Shown: in pieces, positions 7,203-16,442 of the stretch
How the letters are laid out: the number at the start of each line of letters is the position of its first letter
Numbering within the stretch: position 1 is the first letter of the stretch
Source of the DNA: an uncultured Eubacteriales bacterium
GTDB lineage: Bacteria; Bacillota; Clostridia; Oscillospirales; Acutalibacteraceae
DNA: 64,000 nt
NCBI GenBank assembly: GCA_934445035.1
Contig: CAKSDI010000003.1
Span: 248,001 to 312,000, forward strand
Direction: 5' to 3'
Program-made: the position numbers and the translations under genes
Notes under the pieces: model-generated
Seen by the model: only the letters and a program-made list of their open reading frames with translations
Told to the model about the DNA's origin: nothing
The model's database searches: none

Positions 7203-9299
7203 ATGAAAACAGTACCGGAATATTTTGGAAGTCTTGTATTTGACGATCGTGTGATGAAGTCCAAATTACCCAAGGATATTTACGATTCGCTCAAAAAAAC
7301 TATAGATGAGGGCGCAAGCCTTAAAAATGATGTTGCAAACGCAGTTGCGGAAGCTATGAAAGACTGGGCGGTCGAACACGGAGCCACACATTTCACGCAT
7401 TGGTTCCAGCCGCTTACCGGAATTACCGCCGAAAAGCACGATAGCTTTATTACCCCCTCGCCCGACGGCGGAGTTATAATGGAATTTTCGGGCAAAGAGC
7501 TTATAAAGGGCGAGCCTGACGCTTCTTCTTTCCCCTCCGGCGGTCTTCGCGCCACATTTGAGGCAAGAGGATATACCGCCTGGGATCCTACTTCTTATGC
7601 CTTTATTAAAGATAAAACGCTTTGTATTCCTACCGCATTTTGTTCTTACGGCGGCGAGGCGCTCGATAAAAAGACTCCTCTATTGCGCTCTATGCAGGCA
7701 CTTAATAAGCAGGCGCTTAGAATTTTGAAACTTTTCGGGAATGAAGATGTTAAATGCGTAAGAACATCTGTAGGTCCGGAGCAGGAATATTTCCTTATTA
7801 CTAAAGAAATGTACGAAAAGAGAAAAGACCTGCAGTTTTGCTCAAGAACGCTTTTCGGAGCAAAGCCTCCTAAAGGGCAGGAGCTTGACGATCATTACTT
7901 TGGAGTAATAAAACCCAGAGTAGCGGCGTTTATGGCAGAGCTTAACGAAGAGCTGTGGAAACTCGGAATTCTTGCAAAGACAGAGCATAACGAGGTTGCT
8001 CCCGCTCAGCACGAGCTTGCTCCTATATATGCTACAACGAATATTGCGACCGATCACAACCAGCTTACAATGGAAATTATGCAAAAGGTTGCGGCAAAGC
8101 ACGGACTTGTTTGCCTGCTGCACGAAAAGCCCTTTGCGGGAGTAAACGGCTCGGGCAAGCACAACAACTGGTCTATGGCGACCGACACGGGCGTAAATCT
8201 TCTTACTCCCGGCGAAACTCCTTATGAAAACGCACAGTTTTTACTTTTCCTTTGCGCCGTTATTAAAGCAGTAGACGATTATCAGGATCTTTTAAGACTT
8301 GCTGTAGCCACTGCAGGAAACGATCACAGACTCGGAGCAAACGAAGCTCCTCCGGCAGTTGTTTCTATGTTTTTGGGCGACGAGCTTTCAGCTGTGCTTG
8401 ACGCTATTGAAAACGACAAACCCTATGCCGGAGCGGAAAAGACCGTGATGAAGTTAGGCGTTCATACTCTTCCGAAATTTACAAGAGATAACACCGACCG
8501 CAACCGTACCTCGCCTTTCGCGTTTACGGGAAATAAATTCGAATTCCGTATGCTCGGCTCTTCAAACAGCATTGCCTGCACAAATATTATGCTCAATGCC
8601 GCAGTTGCTGAGTCATTAAAGATCTACGCCGACAGATTAGAGGGCGCAGAAGATTTTGAAACCGCTCTTCACGATATGATAAAGAAAACTATTAAAGATC
8701 ATAAGCGCATTATATTCAACGGCAACGGTTACGACGATTCATGGATAAAGGAAGCAACCGAAAAGCGCGGACTTTTAAATCTTCGCACCACGCCTGACGC
8801 AATTCCTAAAATCCTTGATAAAAAGAATGTGGATATGCTTACTTCACACAAGATATTCACTAAAGCTGAGATAAAATCAAGATATGAGATAACCCTTGAA
8901 AATTACTGCAAAACAGTAAATATCGAGGCTCTTACAATGATAGATATGGCTAAAAAGGAAATTTTGCCTGCAATAGAGAGCTATATCAAAGAGCTTTCTA
9001 AGACGATTAGTCTTAAGCAGGCGGCAGTTCCCGGTTCCGCTTCTTCATATGAAAAAGACACGGTCAAGAAATTATCCGTGCTGACAGATGAAATTTATTT
9101 TGCGGAATCGGATCTTGAAAGCGCGGTATTAAAACTTAAGGATATAGAAGATGTCGGAGAAGAATCAAGGTTTATCCGCGATGATATTCTTGATAAAATG
9201 GCAAAGCTCAGAGTTCCGTGCGACGAGGCGGAAACTCTTACCGCTTCAAAATATTGGCCTTTCCCGACATACGGCGAATTGCTCTTCGGGGTAAAATAA
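7203..9299 (+). CDS. glnN: glutamine synthetase type III
   Basis: ATP-dependent synthesis of glutamine from glutamate and ammonium. The 698-residue length, the N-terminal region with VFDDRVMKSKLP and the catalytic-domain stretches VGPEQEYFL, NEVAPAQHE, GVNGSGKHNNWS and GNKFEFRMLGSS mark the large GSIII class, not the roughly 450-residue GSI. I start it at ATG 7203, nine bases after AAAGGAG; reading further upstream would run through the leader terminator. It is followed 13 bases later by the ammonium transporter-PII fusion gene, so uptake and assimilation of ammonium are co-expressed. Confidence 0.96.
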   Translation: MKTVPEYFGSLVFDDRVMKSKLPKDIYDSLKKTIDEGASLKNDVANAVAEAMKDWAVEHGATHFTHWFQPLTGITAEKHDSFITPSPDGGVIMEFSGKELIKGEPDASSFPSGGLRATFEARGYTAWDPTSYAFIKDKTLCIPTAFCSYGGEALDKKTPLLRSMQALNKQALRILKLFGNEDVKCVRTSVGPEQEYFLITKEMYEKRKDLQFCSRTLFGAKPPKGQELDDHYFGVIKPRVAAFMAELNEELWKLGILAKTEHNEVAPAQHELAPIYATTNIATDHNQLTMEIMQKVAAKHGLVCLLHEKPFAGVNGSGKHNNWSMATDTGVNLLTPGETPYENAQFLLFLCAVIKAVDDYQDLLRLAVATAGNDHRLGANEAPPAVVSMFLGDELSAVLDAIENDKPYAGAEKTVMKLGVHTLPKFTRDNTDRNRTSPFAFTGNKFEFRMLGSSNSIACTNIMLNAAVAESLKIYADRLEGAEDFETALHDMIKKTIKDHKRIIFNGNGYDDSWIKEATEKRGLLNLRTTPDAIPKILDKKNVDMLTSHKIFTKAEIKSRYEITLENYCKTVNIEALTMIDMAKKEILPAIESYIKELSKTISLKQAAVPGSASSYEKDTVKKLSVLTDEIYFAESDLESAVLKLKDIEDVGEESRFIRDDILDKMAKLRVPCDEAETLTASKYWPFPTYGELLFGVK

Positions 9300-9312
9300 G
9301 GAGGAATTATAA

Positions 9313-11025
9313 ATGACATACAGTGCAGTAAATACCATTTGGGTGCTTGTGGGCGCGGCTTTGGTATTCTTTATGCAGGCAGGTTTTTCAATGTGCGAGG
9401 CAGGATTTACAAGAGCCAAGAACACGGGAAATATCCTTATGAAAAACCTTATGGACTTCTGTATCGGTACGCCCTGCTTTTGGCTTATAGGCTTCGGTAT
9501 AATGTTCGGCTCGGGTACTGCCCTATTCGGGTGGATTGATCCTCTTATTACTAAGGATTACAGCCATATTTTACCCGCGGGAGTTCCGCTGTGGGCATAC
9601 GCGATATTTCAGACTGTTTTCTGCGCGACTTCCGCAACAATAGTTTCGGGAGCTATGGCGGAGAGGACTAAATTCAGCGCATATTGCATTTATTCAGCGG
9701 CTATTTCGCTTTTCATTTACCCTGTTTCGGGTCACTGGATATGGGGCGGCGGCTGGCTCAGCAAACTCGGATTTCACGATTTTGCAGGCTCCACGGCTGT
9801 ACATATGGTCGGCGGTATCTGTGCGCTGATCGGAGCCGCTATATTAGGCCCGAGAATCGGTAAATACGATAAAAAAGGCAAGCCCAGAGCAATTTTAGGG
9901 CATAACCTCACATTTGCAGCACTCGGAGTTTTCATTCTTTGGTTCTGCTGGTTCGGGTTCAACGGCGCTTCCACAGTCGGAATGGATACAGACGAGCTTA
10001 TGATAAGCGCAGGAAAAGTATTCTTCAATACAAACCTTGCGGCGGCTGTAGCTTGCTGTGTTACTTTGATATTCACCTGGATAAGATATAAAAAGCCTGA
10101 TGTTTCTATGACATACAACGCGGCTTTAGCAGGACTTGTGGGAATTACCGCCGGTTGCGACGCGGTAGATCCGATAGGCGCCGCGATAATGGGAATTGTT
10201 TTCGGAATTGTAATCGTGTTATCCGTAGAGTTCTTCGATAAGGTAGCGAAGATCGACGATCCCGTCGGCGCTATATCCGTTCACTGCGTCTGCGGTGCTT
10301 TGGGAACGATACTTACAGGATTTTTTGCAACCGGAGTTTCCACCGAAAAAGGCGTTTTCTACGGCGGAGGCTTCCATTTCCTCGGAGTTCAGGCGCTCGG
10401 AGTTGTATCCGTAGCAGCATATGTTTCGGTTATTATAACGATAGTTTTCCTCATCATCAAGCATACTATTGGTTTGCGTGCCTCTGCTGAGGATGAGATA
10501 GCAGGTCTTGATGTTTCGGAGCACGGACTGCTTACCGCTTATGCGGGATTTGCAATGCTGCCCGACACAGTTTCAGAAGAAGACGGCGAAGTAATTGCTG
10601 TAACAGGCGATGTCCCTGCGGCGGAAGCTATTCCCGTTAAAAAAGTTCCTTCGTTTGACGAAACCTCGCCTAAATTCACAAAGGTCGAGATAATCTGCAA
10701 GGAATCAAAATTCGAAGCTCTTAAAAAAGCTCTTACAGAGCTTGGAATTACGGGTATGACGATGTCGCATGTTTTAGGCTGCGGAATTCAGAAAGGCAAG
10801 CCCGAGTATTACAGAGGCGTTGAAGTGGAAGCAAGTCTTCTTCCTAAAATTCAGCTTGATATAGTAGTCAGCAAAGTACCTGTAAGAAGCGTTATCGAAA
10901 CCGCTAAAAAGGTTCTTTACACCGGACATATTGGCGACGGCAAGATATTTGTTTACGATGTTGAAAATGTCGTAAAAGTAAGAACCGGCGAAGAGGGTTA
11001 TGACGCTTTGCAGGATGTGGAATAA
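9313..11025 (+). CDS. amt: ammonium transporter with C-terminal PII (GlnB-like) domain
   Basis: The first ~400 residues form an Amt/Rh channel with eleven predicted membrane helices. Family motifs seen are the FMQAGFSMCEAG start, the SGAMAERTKF segment, the HMVGG histidine region and the second conserved histidine in ISVHCVCGALG. After a linker of about 50 residues the last ~115 residues match a PII signal protein: TKVEIICKESKFEALKKAL, a T-loop region with KPEYYRGVEVE, and GHIGDGKIFVYDVENVVKVRTGE. PII normally plugs Amt as a separate GlnK protein, so fusion would tether the regulator. It is 13 bases after glnN and probably in its operon. Confidence 0.93.
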   Translation: MTYSAVNTIWVLVGAALVFFMQAGFSMCEAGFTRAKNTGNILMKNLMDFCIGTPCFWLIGFGIMFGSGTALFGWIDPLITKDYSHILPAGVPLWAYAIFQTVFCATSATIVSGAMAERTKFSAYCIYSAAISLFIYPVSGHWIWGGGWLSKLGFHDFAGSTAVHMVGGICALIGAAILGPRIGKYDKKGKPRAILGHNLTFAALGVFILWFCWFGFNGASTVGMDTDELMISAGKVFFNTNLAAAVACCVTLIFTWIRYKKPDVSMTYNAALAGLVGITAGCDAVDPIGAAIMGIVFGIVIVLSVEFFDKVAKIDDPVGAISVHCVCGALGTILTGFFATGVSTEKGVFYGGGFHFLGVQALGVVSVAAYVSVIITIVFLIIKHTIGLRASAEDEIAGLDVSEHGLLTAYAGFAMLPDTVSEEDGEVIAVTGDVPAAEAIPVKKVPSFDETSPKFTKVEIICKESKFEALKKALTELGITGMTMSHVLGCGIQKGKPEYYRGVEVEASLLPKIQLDIVVSKVPVRSVIETAKKVLYTGHIGDGKIFVYDVENVVKVRTGEEGYDALQDVE

Positions 11026-11040
11026 ATAGTTTAAAAGCGA

Positions 11041-11242
11041 TTGAGCCGGGACAGGTTTTAAAGGAAAACTCTTTACAGCGAGTATGGGACGGTGAGAGCC
11101 ATGCAAGATAAATTCCTTTAAAATAACCCCCGGCGAGCTTTGATCCGAAAATTGCAGTAGGTGATACGGGTTCCGCCCGTTACAGCGGAAATAATGAGAA
11201 CAAAGATTGGTGGCACAGCGAGTTACAGCACTTGCCCAATTG
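11041..11242 (+). promoter_or_regulatory. T-box leader, predicted tRNA-Asn specificity, upstream of asnB
   Basis: Stem I pairs GCCGGG (11045-11050) with CCCGGC (11129-11134), and an 11-bp arm at 11056-11066 with 11113-11123. The apical part has the conserved AG bulge and GGTGAGAGCC. The specifier loop reads AAAATAACC (11120-11128); either in-register codon, AAT or AAC, means Asn. Stem III is ACGGG/CCCGT (11166-11180). The antiterminator pairs ATTGG with CCAAT and GCGAGT with ACTTGC around a TGGCACA bulge (11211-11217). TGGC complements the GCCA end expected for tRNA-Asn. No promoter is evident between amt and the leader. Confidence 0.88.
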
Positions 11243-11273
11243 AATGCTGATAATTATTTTCGGAGGATTTATT

Positions 11274-12851
11274 ATGTGTTCAATTATGGGTTATTGTGAT
11301 TCGGGTGCCTCCTTTTCTGCTTTTAAGAAAGGTTTTGATCTCACAGTTTCAAGAGGCCCCGACGATACAAGAATTGCAGATACAGGCTTTGGACTTTTAG
11401 GCTTTCACAGGCTCGCTATTATGGGACTTACAAGCGAGGGAATGCAGCCTTTCAAATTAGATGAGAGCTATTGTGTTTGCAACGGCGAAATTTACGGATT
11501 TGAAAAATTAAGAGCCGAACTTGCGGACTCTTATACCTTTAAAAGCGATTCCGACTGCGAGATAATTCTGCCTCTCTATGAGAAATACGGCACCGATATG
11601 TTTAAAATGCTTGACGCGGAATTTGCTATGATAATCTTTGACGGCAAGAAGAAAAAATATATTGCCGCCCGCGATCCGATAGGAATACGGCCGCTTTATT
11701 ACGGATTGGATTCTAAAGGCTCCTACATTTTTGCAAGCGAGCCTAAAAACCTTATAGGTCTTTGCAAAAAAATAATGCCTTTTCCGCCCGGCTGCTATTT
11801 TGAAGACGGAAAATTCACTTCCTACTGTGATATAACAGAGGTCAAAAAAGTAATAAAAGACGATATCGATACAGTTTGCAAAAACATAAAGGAAAAGCTT
11901 ATTTCAGGAGTGGAAAAGCGGCTTGTTTCAGACGCAAAGGTAGGATTTTTATTATCCGGCGGACTTGATTCTTCGCTTGTTTGCTCTATCGCCGCAAAAA
12001 AATCTAAAGAAAAGATCAAAACCTTTGCGGTCGGAATGAGCGGCGACGCTATCGATCTTAAATATGCAAAAGAAGTAGCCGATTATATCGGTAGCGATCA
12101 CACAGAAGTCATAATGACTAAAGAAGAAGTCATTAAGTCAATTGACGAGGTCATAAAAATTCTCGGCACCTTTGATATCACCACCATAAGAGCAAGTATG
12201 GGAATGTATCTTATATGCAAATGGATACATAAAAACACCGATATCAGAGTTTTACTTACAGGCGAAATTTCCGATGAGCTTTTCGGATATAAATATACGG
12301 ATTTTGCTCCTAATGCGGAGGAATTCCAGAAGGAATCCGTAAAAAGGGTAAAAGAGCTTCATATGTATGATGTATTAAGAGCGGACCGCTGTATTTCGGT
12401 AAACTCGCTTGAAGCAAGAGTGCCTTTCGGAGATCTCGATTTTGTAAAATATGTTATGGCTATAGACCCCGAAATGAAAATGAACAAATATAACAAAGGC
12501 AAATACCTTTTAAGGCGCGCCTTTGAGGGCGATTATCTGCCCCACGATATCTTATACCGTGAAAAAGCGGCATTTTCCGACGCAGTCGGCCATTCAATGG
12601 TAGACTATATGAAAGAATACGCAAACAGTTATTATTCCGATGAGGAATTTGAAGAAAAAAGAAAAAAATACACGCACGCTGCGCCGTTTACAAAAGAATC
12701 GCTCTTATACAGAGAGATATTTGAAAAATATTATCCCGGTCAGGCAGAAATGATAAAGGATTTCTGGATGCCGAACAAATCGTGGGAAGGCTGCGATGTC
12801 GACGATCCTTCGGCAAGAGTTCTTTCTAACTACGGTGACAGCGGAAAATAA
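11274..12851 (+). CDS. asnB: asparagine synthetase, glutamine-hydrolysing
   Basis: A two-domain enzyme of 525 residues: an N-terminal class II glutaminase and a C-terminal ATP-dependent amidation domain. The start must be ATG 11274, because it places the catalytic Cys at position 2 (MCSIMGYC) and lies eight bases after CGGAGGA; a longer reading frame from 11244 would bury it. RGPDDT, HRLAIMG and CNGEIYG are glutaminase motifs. SGGLDSS (about 228-234) is the PP-loop that activates aspartate with ATP. The Asn-type T-box directly upstream supports asparagine as the product: uncharged tRNA-Asn should turn the gene on. Confidence 0.94.
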   Translation: MCSIMGYCDSGASFSAFKKGFDLTVSRGPDDTRIADTGFGLLGFHRLAIMGLTSEGMQPFKLDESYCVCNGEIYGFEKLRAELADSYTFKSDSDCEIILPLYEKYGTDMFKMLDAEFAMIIFDGKKKKYIAARDPIGIRPLYYGLDSKGSYIFASEPKNLIGLCKKIMPFPPGCYFEDGKFTSYCDITEVKKVIKDDIDTVCKNIKEKLISGVEKRLVSDAKVGFLLSGGLDSSLVCSIAAKKSKEKIKTFAVGMSGDAIDLKYAKEVADYIGSDHTEVIMTKEEVIKSIDEVIKILGTFDITTIRASMGMYLICKWIHKNTDIRVLLTGEISDELFGYKYTDFAPNAEEFQKESVKRVKELHMYDVLRADRCISVNSLEARVPFGDLDFVKYVMAIDPEMKMNKYNKGKYLLRRAFEGDYLPHDILYREKAAFSDAVGHSMVDYMKEYANSYYSDEEFEEKRKKYTHAAPFTKESLLYREIFEKYYPGQAEMIKDFWMPNKSWEGCDVDDPSARVLSNYGDSGK

Positions 12852-12869
12852 ATCTTAGAAGATGATACT

Positions 12870-14054
12870 ATGAAACCGAATGAAAACTATGATAAACTTA
12901 AAGGCTCTTATTTATTTTACGATATTGAGCAAAAAGTGAAAGCATATTCGAAAAAATATCCCGATAAAAAACTGCTTAAATTAGGAGTGGGCGATGTAAC
13001 TCTCCCCTTATGCGGTGCGGTTATAAAAGCTATGCATAAAGCGGTAGACGAGCAATCGCAAAAAGAAACCTTTCACGGATATATGCCCGAATGCGGCTGG
13101 GATAAATTAAAGGGCGCGATTAAAGAATATTATGAAAAAAGAAATGTGTCCCTTAAAAAAAGCGAGATATTTATTTCTACGGGTGCGGGCGACGATCTCG
13201 GAAATATTCTTGATATGTTTTCTAAAGAAAATACCGCTCTTGTAATAGAGCCGACTTATCCTGCCTATGTGGACTCAAATATTATAGCTGGCCATAAAAT
13301 AGTTCATCTCCCGGCTGACGATTCGACTCATTTTGCCCCTTATCCCGATGAAAGCATAAAAGCGGATATAATTTATATCTGCTCGCCGAACAATCCGACA
13401 GGAGCTGTTTTCGACCGAAAAAAGCTTAAAGCCTGGGTTGATTACGCTTTAAAAAACGACGCGGTTATAATCTTTGACGCCGCCTATGAGGCATTTATAA
13501 CCGACAGCTCTATTCCCCACAGCATTTTCGAAATAGAGGGCAGTAAAAACTGCGCGATAGAGATCTGTTCTCTTTCAAAAACAGCGGGATTTACAGGCGT
13601 CCGCTGCGGATACACGATTATCCCCGAGGCTTTAATTAGAAACGGAATGAGCTTTAATCAAATGTGGGTAAGAAACAGGACCACAAAGTCAAACGGCGTT
13701 TCATATGTCGTGCAGTGCGCGGCGTTAGCTGTGTTCTCTGAAGAGGGGCAGGAAGAAATTCAGGAAAATCTTAATGTTTACCGCTCGAATGCAAAAGTTT
13801 TAACAAACGCTCTCGACCGCTTAAATATTTGGTACTGCGGAGGAACTAACGCTCCGTATATCTGGTTTAAATGCCCCGAAGATCTTTCAAGCTGGGAATG
13901 CTTTGATAAACTAATGGAAGAAAAGCAGATAATCGGCACGCCGGGCGTTGGATTCGGAAAATGCGCAGAGGGCTATTTCAGGCTTTCATCATTCGGTGAC
14001 TGCGAAGAAACTAAGGAAGCCGCCTTAAGGCTTACGGAGCTTTTTAAAAAATAA
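12870..14054 (+). CDS. dapL: LL-diaminopimelate aminotransferase
   Basis: A fold-type I PLP aminotransferase of 394 residues that makes LL-diaminopimelate directly from tetrahydrodipicolinate, for lysine and peptidoglycan. The N-terminal LKLGVGDVTLPL, the ETFHGYMPECGWDKL segment, SPNNPTGA and the PLP-lysine motif SLSKTAGFTGVRCGY match the DapL family. It starts 18 bases after asnB and is probably co-transcribed under the asparagine T-box, linking two aspartate-family reactions. The ribosome binding site is weak. A perfect terminator follows the gene. Confidence 0.9.
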   Translation: MKPNENYDKLKGSYLFYDIEQKVKAYSKKYPDKKLLKLGVGDVTLPLCGAVIKAMHKAVDEQSQKETFHGYMPECGWDKLKGAIKEYYEKRNVSLKKSEIFISTGAGDDLGNILDMFSKENTALVIEPTYPAYVDSNIIAGHKIVHLPADDSTHFAPYPDESIKADIIYICSPNNPTGAVFDRKKLKAWVDYALKNDAVIIFDAAYEAFITDSSIPHSIFEIEGSKNCAIEICSLSKTAGFTGVRCGYTIIPEALIRNGMSFNQMWVRNRTTKSNGVSYVVQCAALAVFSEEGQEEIQENLNVYRSNAKVLTNALDRLNIWYCGGTNAPYIWFKCPEDLSSWECFDKLMEEKQIIGTPGVGFGKCAEGYFRLSSFGDCEETKEAALRLTELFKK

Positions 14055-14063
14055 ACTGATTTT

Positions 14064-14105
14064 GCGAATGTGAATGAATTCTTCATCACATTCGCTTTTA
14101 TTTTA
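14064..14105 (+). terminator. terminator after dapL
   Basis: Perfect 10-bp stem GCGAATGTGA (14064-14073) with TCACATTCGC (14086-14095), extended by inner pairing of TGAA with TTCA, followed by TTTTATTTTA. It ends the glnN-amt-asnB-dapL unit. Confidence 0.85.
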
Positions 14106-14111
14106 AATTAC

Positions 14112-14140
14112 TTGTAAAAATAATAAATTTATTGTATTAT
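14112..14140 (+). promoter_or_regulatory. promoter of the rnf operon
   Basis: TTGTAA (14112-14117), 17-base spacer, TATTAT (14135-14140), followed by a ribosome binding site TTTGGAGG and the rnfC start at 14173. Confidence 0.6.
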
Positions 14141-14172
14141 ATATATGTTACTTTTTATTTGGAGGTAAAAAA

Positions 14173-15501
14173 ATGAAATTTTCCGAAAGTATTCTTTCGC
14201 CTAAAAAGCGCTTTCACGGCGGAGCCGAGATAGAGCATTTTAAGAATACAGAAGATTTTGAAACCGTTTTTATGCCTGCTAAAGGAACTTTGTGTATTCC
14301 TATGATTCAGCATATCGGCGCACCCTGCGAGCCGACAGTTAAAAAGGGAGATAGGGTGTATATCGGAACGCTTATAGGAAAAAGCGTTTCAAAAGTCAGC
14401 GCTCCTATTTATTCAAGCTGTTCGGGAATTGTAAGCGATGTTAAAGAAACCGATATTTCCGGAAGACAGGTTTTATGCGTTTTTATTGAATCAGACGAAA
14501 AATCCGAATATGATCCCTCTATTAAGCCGTTCCCCGTAAAAAGCCCCGAAGATCTTAAAAATGCGGCTTTTAACTGCGGACTTGTAGGCTTAGGCGGCGC
14601 GGGATTTCCCACTTATATTAAGCTCGATTCAAATTCTGCGGATCTTGATACTCTTATTATTAACGCCGCGGAATGCGAGCCTTATATCACTTCGGACTAC
14701 AGAGAGTCGCTTGAAAACTTCAATGATATTATCGAGGGAGTTTATTTGATCAAAGATATCCTCAAATTGCAGAGGGTCATTATCTGTGTAGAAAAAAACA
14801 AGCCGAAGGCTATAGACAAGCTTATGCTTGTTGCCGCGGATCACCGTGACGCAGACGATTCGGTTAAAGTTATGCAGCTGCCGGACACTTATCCGCAGGG
14901 AGCGGAAAAATTGCTTGTTTATTCCGCAACGGGAAGAAAAATTTCACAGGGTATGCTCCCCTCGGATGTTGGCTGCCTGGTTATGAATATTACAACCGTC
15001 GGAACATTATACAGATTTATAACTTCTGGAAAACCGCTCACCGCAAAAAGAATAACTCTTGACGGAACAGCGATAACCGAGCCTAAAAACATCATGGTGC
15101 CTATAGGCACATCTGTAAAAGCTGTGCTTGAATTTTCCGATAATCCCGATCCTGACGGCGAAAGCGTTATAATCGGCGGACCTATGATGGGAACTTCGGC
15201 TGCAAATCTTAATGCGGTCATAGAAAAAAGGACAAACGCCGTTCTTGTTATGAAGCCGAAGGCTTCAAAGCAAATGACTAACTGCATTCACTGCCAAAGA
15301 TGTGCGGGAGTATGTCCTATGAGCCTTTATCCGGCGCAGGTCGAGGCGGCTTTAAGATCGGATCATAAAGAAATGCTCGATCAGCTTTATGTTGGTTACT
15401 GTATAGAATGCGGATGCTGTTCATATATCTGCCCCGCCGCAAGACCTCTCACCCAATCGATGAGAACGGCAAAAGCAGAATTAAGGAGGAATAAAAAATG
15501 A
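14173..15501 (+). CDS. rnfC: Rnf complex subunit RnfC
   Basis: Peripheral NADH-binding subunit of the ion-pumping ferredoxin:NAD+ oxidoreductase. The 442-residue protein has a glycine-rich NADH/FMN site GLVGLGGAGFPTYIKL (about 136-151), an SLBB-type region after residue 280, and two [4Fe-4S] motifs, CIHCQRCAGVC and CIECGCCSYIC, in the last 80 residues. It is the shorter form without the long C-terminal repeats of gamma-proteobacterial RnfC. It leads the operon rnfCDGEAB, the same order as in Acetobacterium and Clostridium, and its end overlaps rnfD by four bases. Confidence 0.95.
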   Translation: MKFSESILSPKKRFHGGAEIEHFKNTEDFETVFMPAKGTLCIPMIQHIGAPCEPTVKKGDRVYIGTLIGKSVSKVSAPIYSSCSGIVSDVKETDISGRQVLCVFIESDEKSEYDPSIKPFPVKSPEDLKNAAFNCGLVGLGGAGFPTYIKLDSNSADLDTLIINAAECEPYITSDYRESLENFNDIIEGVYLIKDILKLQRVIICVEKNKPKAIDKLMLVAADHRDADDSVKVMQLPDTYPQGAEKLLVYSATGRKISQGMLPSDVGCLVMNITTVGTLYRFITSGKPLTAKRITLDGTAITEPKNIMVPIGTSVKAVLEFSDNPDPDGESVIIGGPMMGTSAANLNAVIEKRTNAVLVMKPKASKQMTNCIHCQRCAGVCPMSLYPAQVEAALRSDHKEMLDQLYVGYCIECGCCSYICPAARPLTQSMRTAKAELRRNKK

Positions 15502-16442
15502 AAGAAATTCTAAAGGTTTCATCTTCTCCTCATATAAAGCATCCCGAAACAACAAGGGGCATAATGGCTGATGTTATTATAGCACTTTTGCCTGCCGCAA
15601 TTTTCGGATGCATCTTATTCGGATTAAGGGCGCTTTTGGTTCTGCTCGTTTGCGTGGCGGCGGCTGTTGCTTCGGAATTTTTATGGAATCTTATTCTTAA
15701 AAAGCCTAACACGATAGGCGATCTTTCCGCTGTGCTGACAGGTCTTTTGCTCGGAATGAACCTATCGCCCAAAATTCCGCTTTATATGGCGGCAATAGGC
15801 TCTGTTGCGGCTATTATAGTAGTTAAGCAGATGTTCGGAGGGTTAGGTCATAATTTTGTAAACCCTGCGATAGCCGCAAGAATTATTCTTATGGTTTCTT
15901 TCCCCTCTGCGATGAACAGATTTTCAGACCCTGTTTTTTCAGTGGGAGAAGCCGCAAAAATAGTTACAAGCGCAACGCCTTTAAGCGACAGCTCGGCGGC
16001 TGTAAGCCTTAAATATGCCTTTTTCGGGTTTTACAGAGGCTGTATCGGCGAAACCTGCACATTTCTATTGATCATAGGCGGAATTTATCTTATTGTAAGA
16101 AAGATCATCTCGCCTGCAATTCCTTTAAGCTTTCTTGCAACTGTGGCGGTTTTGAGCCTTATTTCTCATCAGAATGTTGCAATGCAGCTTTGCACAGGCG
16201 GACTTATGCTCGGTGCGATATTTATGGCCACGGATTATACGACCAGCCCGAAAAGCCCAATAGGCAAAATTATTTACGGCATAGGCTGCGGAGCAATAAC
16301 ATTTATTATAAGAAAATTCGGATCTCTGCCGGAGGGCGTTTCATATTCGATAATTCTTATGAATATTATAACTCCTCTTATTGACAGATTTACTTTAAGA
16401 AAGCCTTTCGGCTTTAAAAAGGCGGTGAAAGCTGATGAGTAA
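15498..16442 (+). CDS. rnfD: Rnf complex subunit RnfD
   Basis: Membrane subunit with about nine helices and a covalently bound FMN. The FMN attachment motif is visible as SATPL, with Thr160 the expected acceptor. The segment LLGMNLSPKIPLYMAAIGS and the GGLGHNFVNPA loop are typical of the RnfD/NqrB family. At 314 residues it has the usual length for bacterial RnfD. Its C-terminus overlaps rnfG by eight bases. Confidence 0.94.
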   Translation: MKEILKVSSSPHIKHPETTRGIMADVIIALLPAAIFGCILFGLRALLVLLVCVAAAVASEFLWNLILKKPNTIGDLSAVLTGLLLGMNLSPKIPLYMAAIGSVAAIIVVKQMFGGLGHNFVNPAIAARIILMVSFPSAMNRFSDPVFSVGEAAKIVTSATPLSDSSAAVSLKYAFFGFYRGCIGETCTFLLIIGGIYLIVRKIISPAIPLSFLATVAVLSLISHQNVAMQLCTGGLMLGAIFMATDYTTSPKSPIGKIIYGIGCGAITFIIRKFGSLPEGVSYSIILMNIITPLIDRFTLRKPFGFKKAVKADE

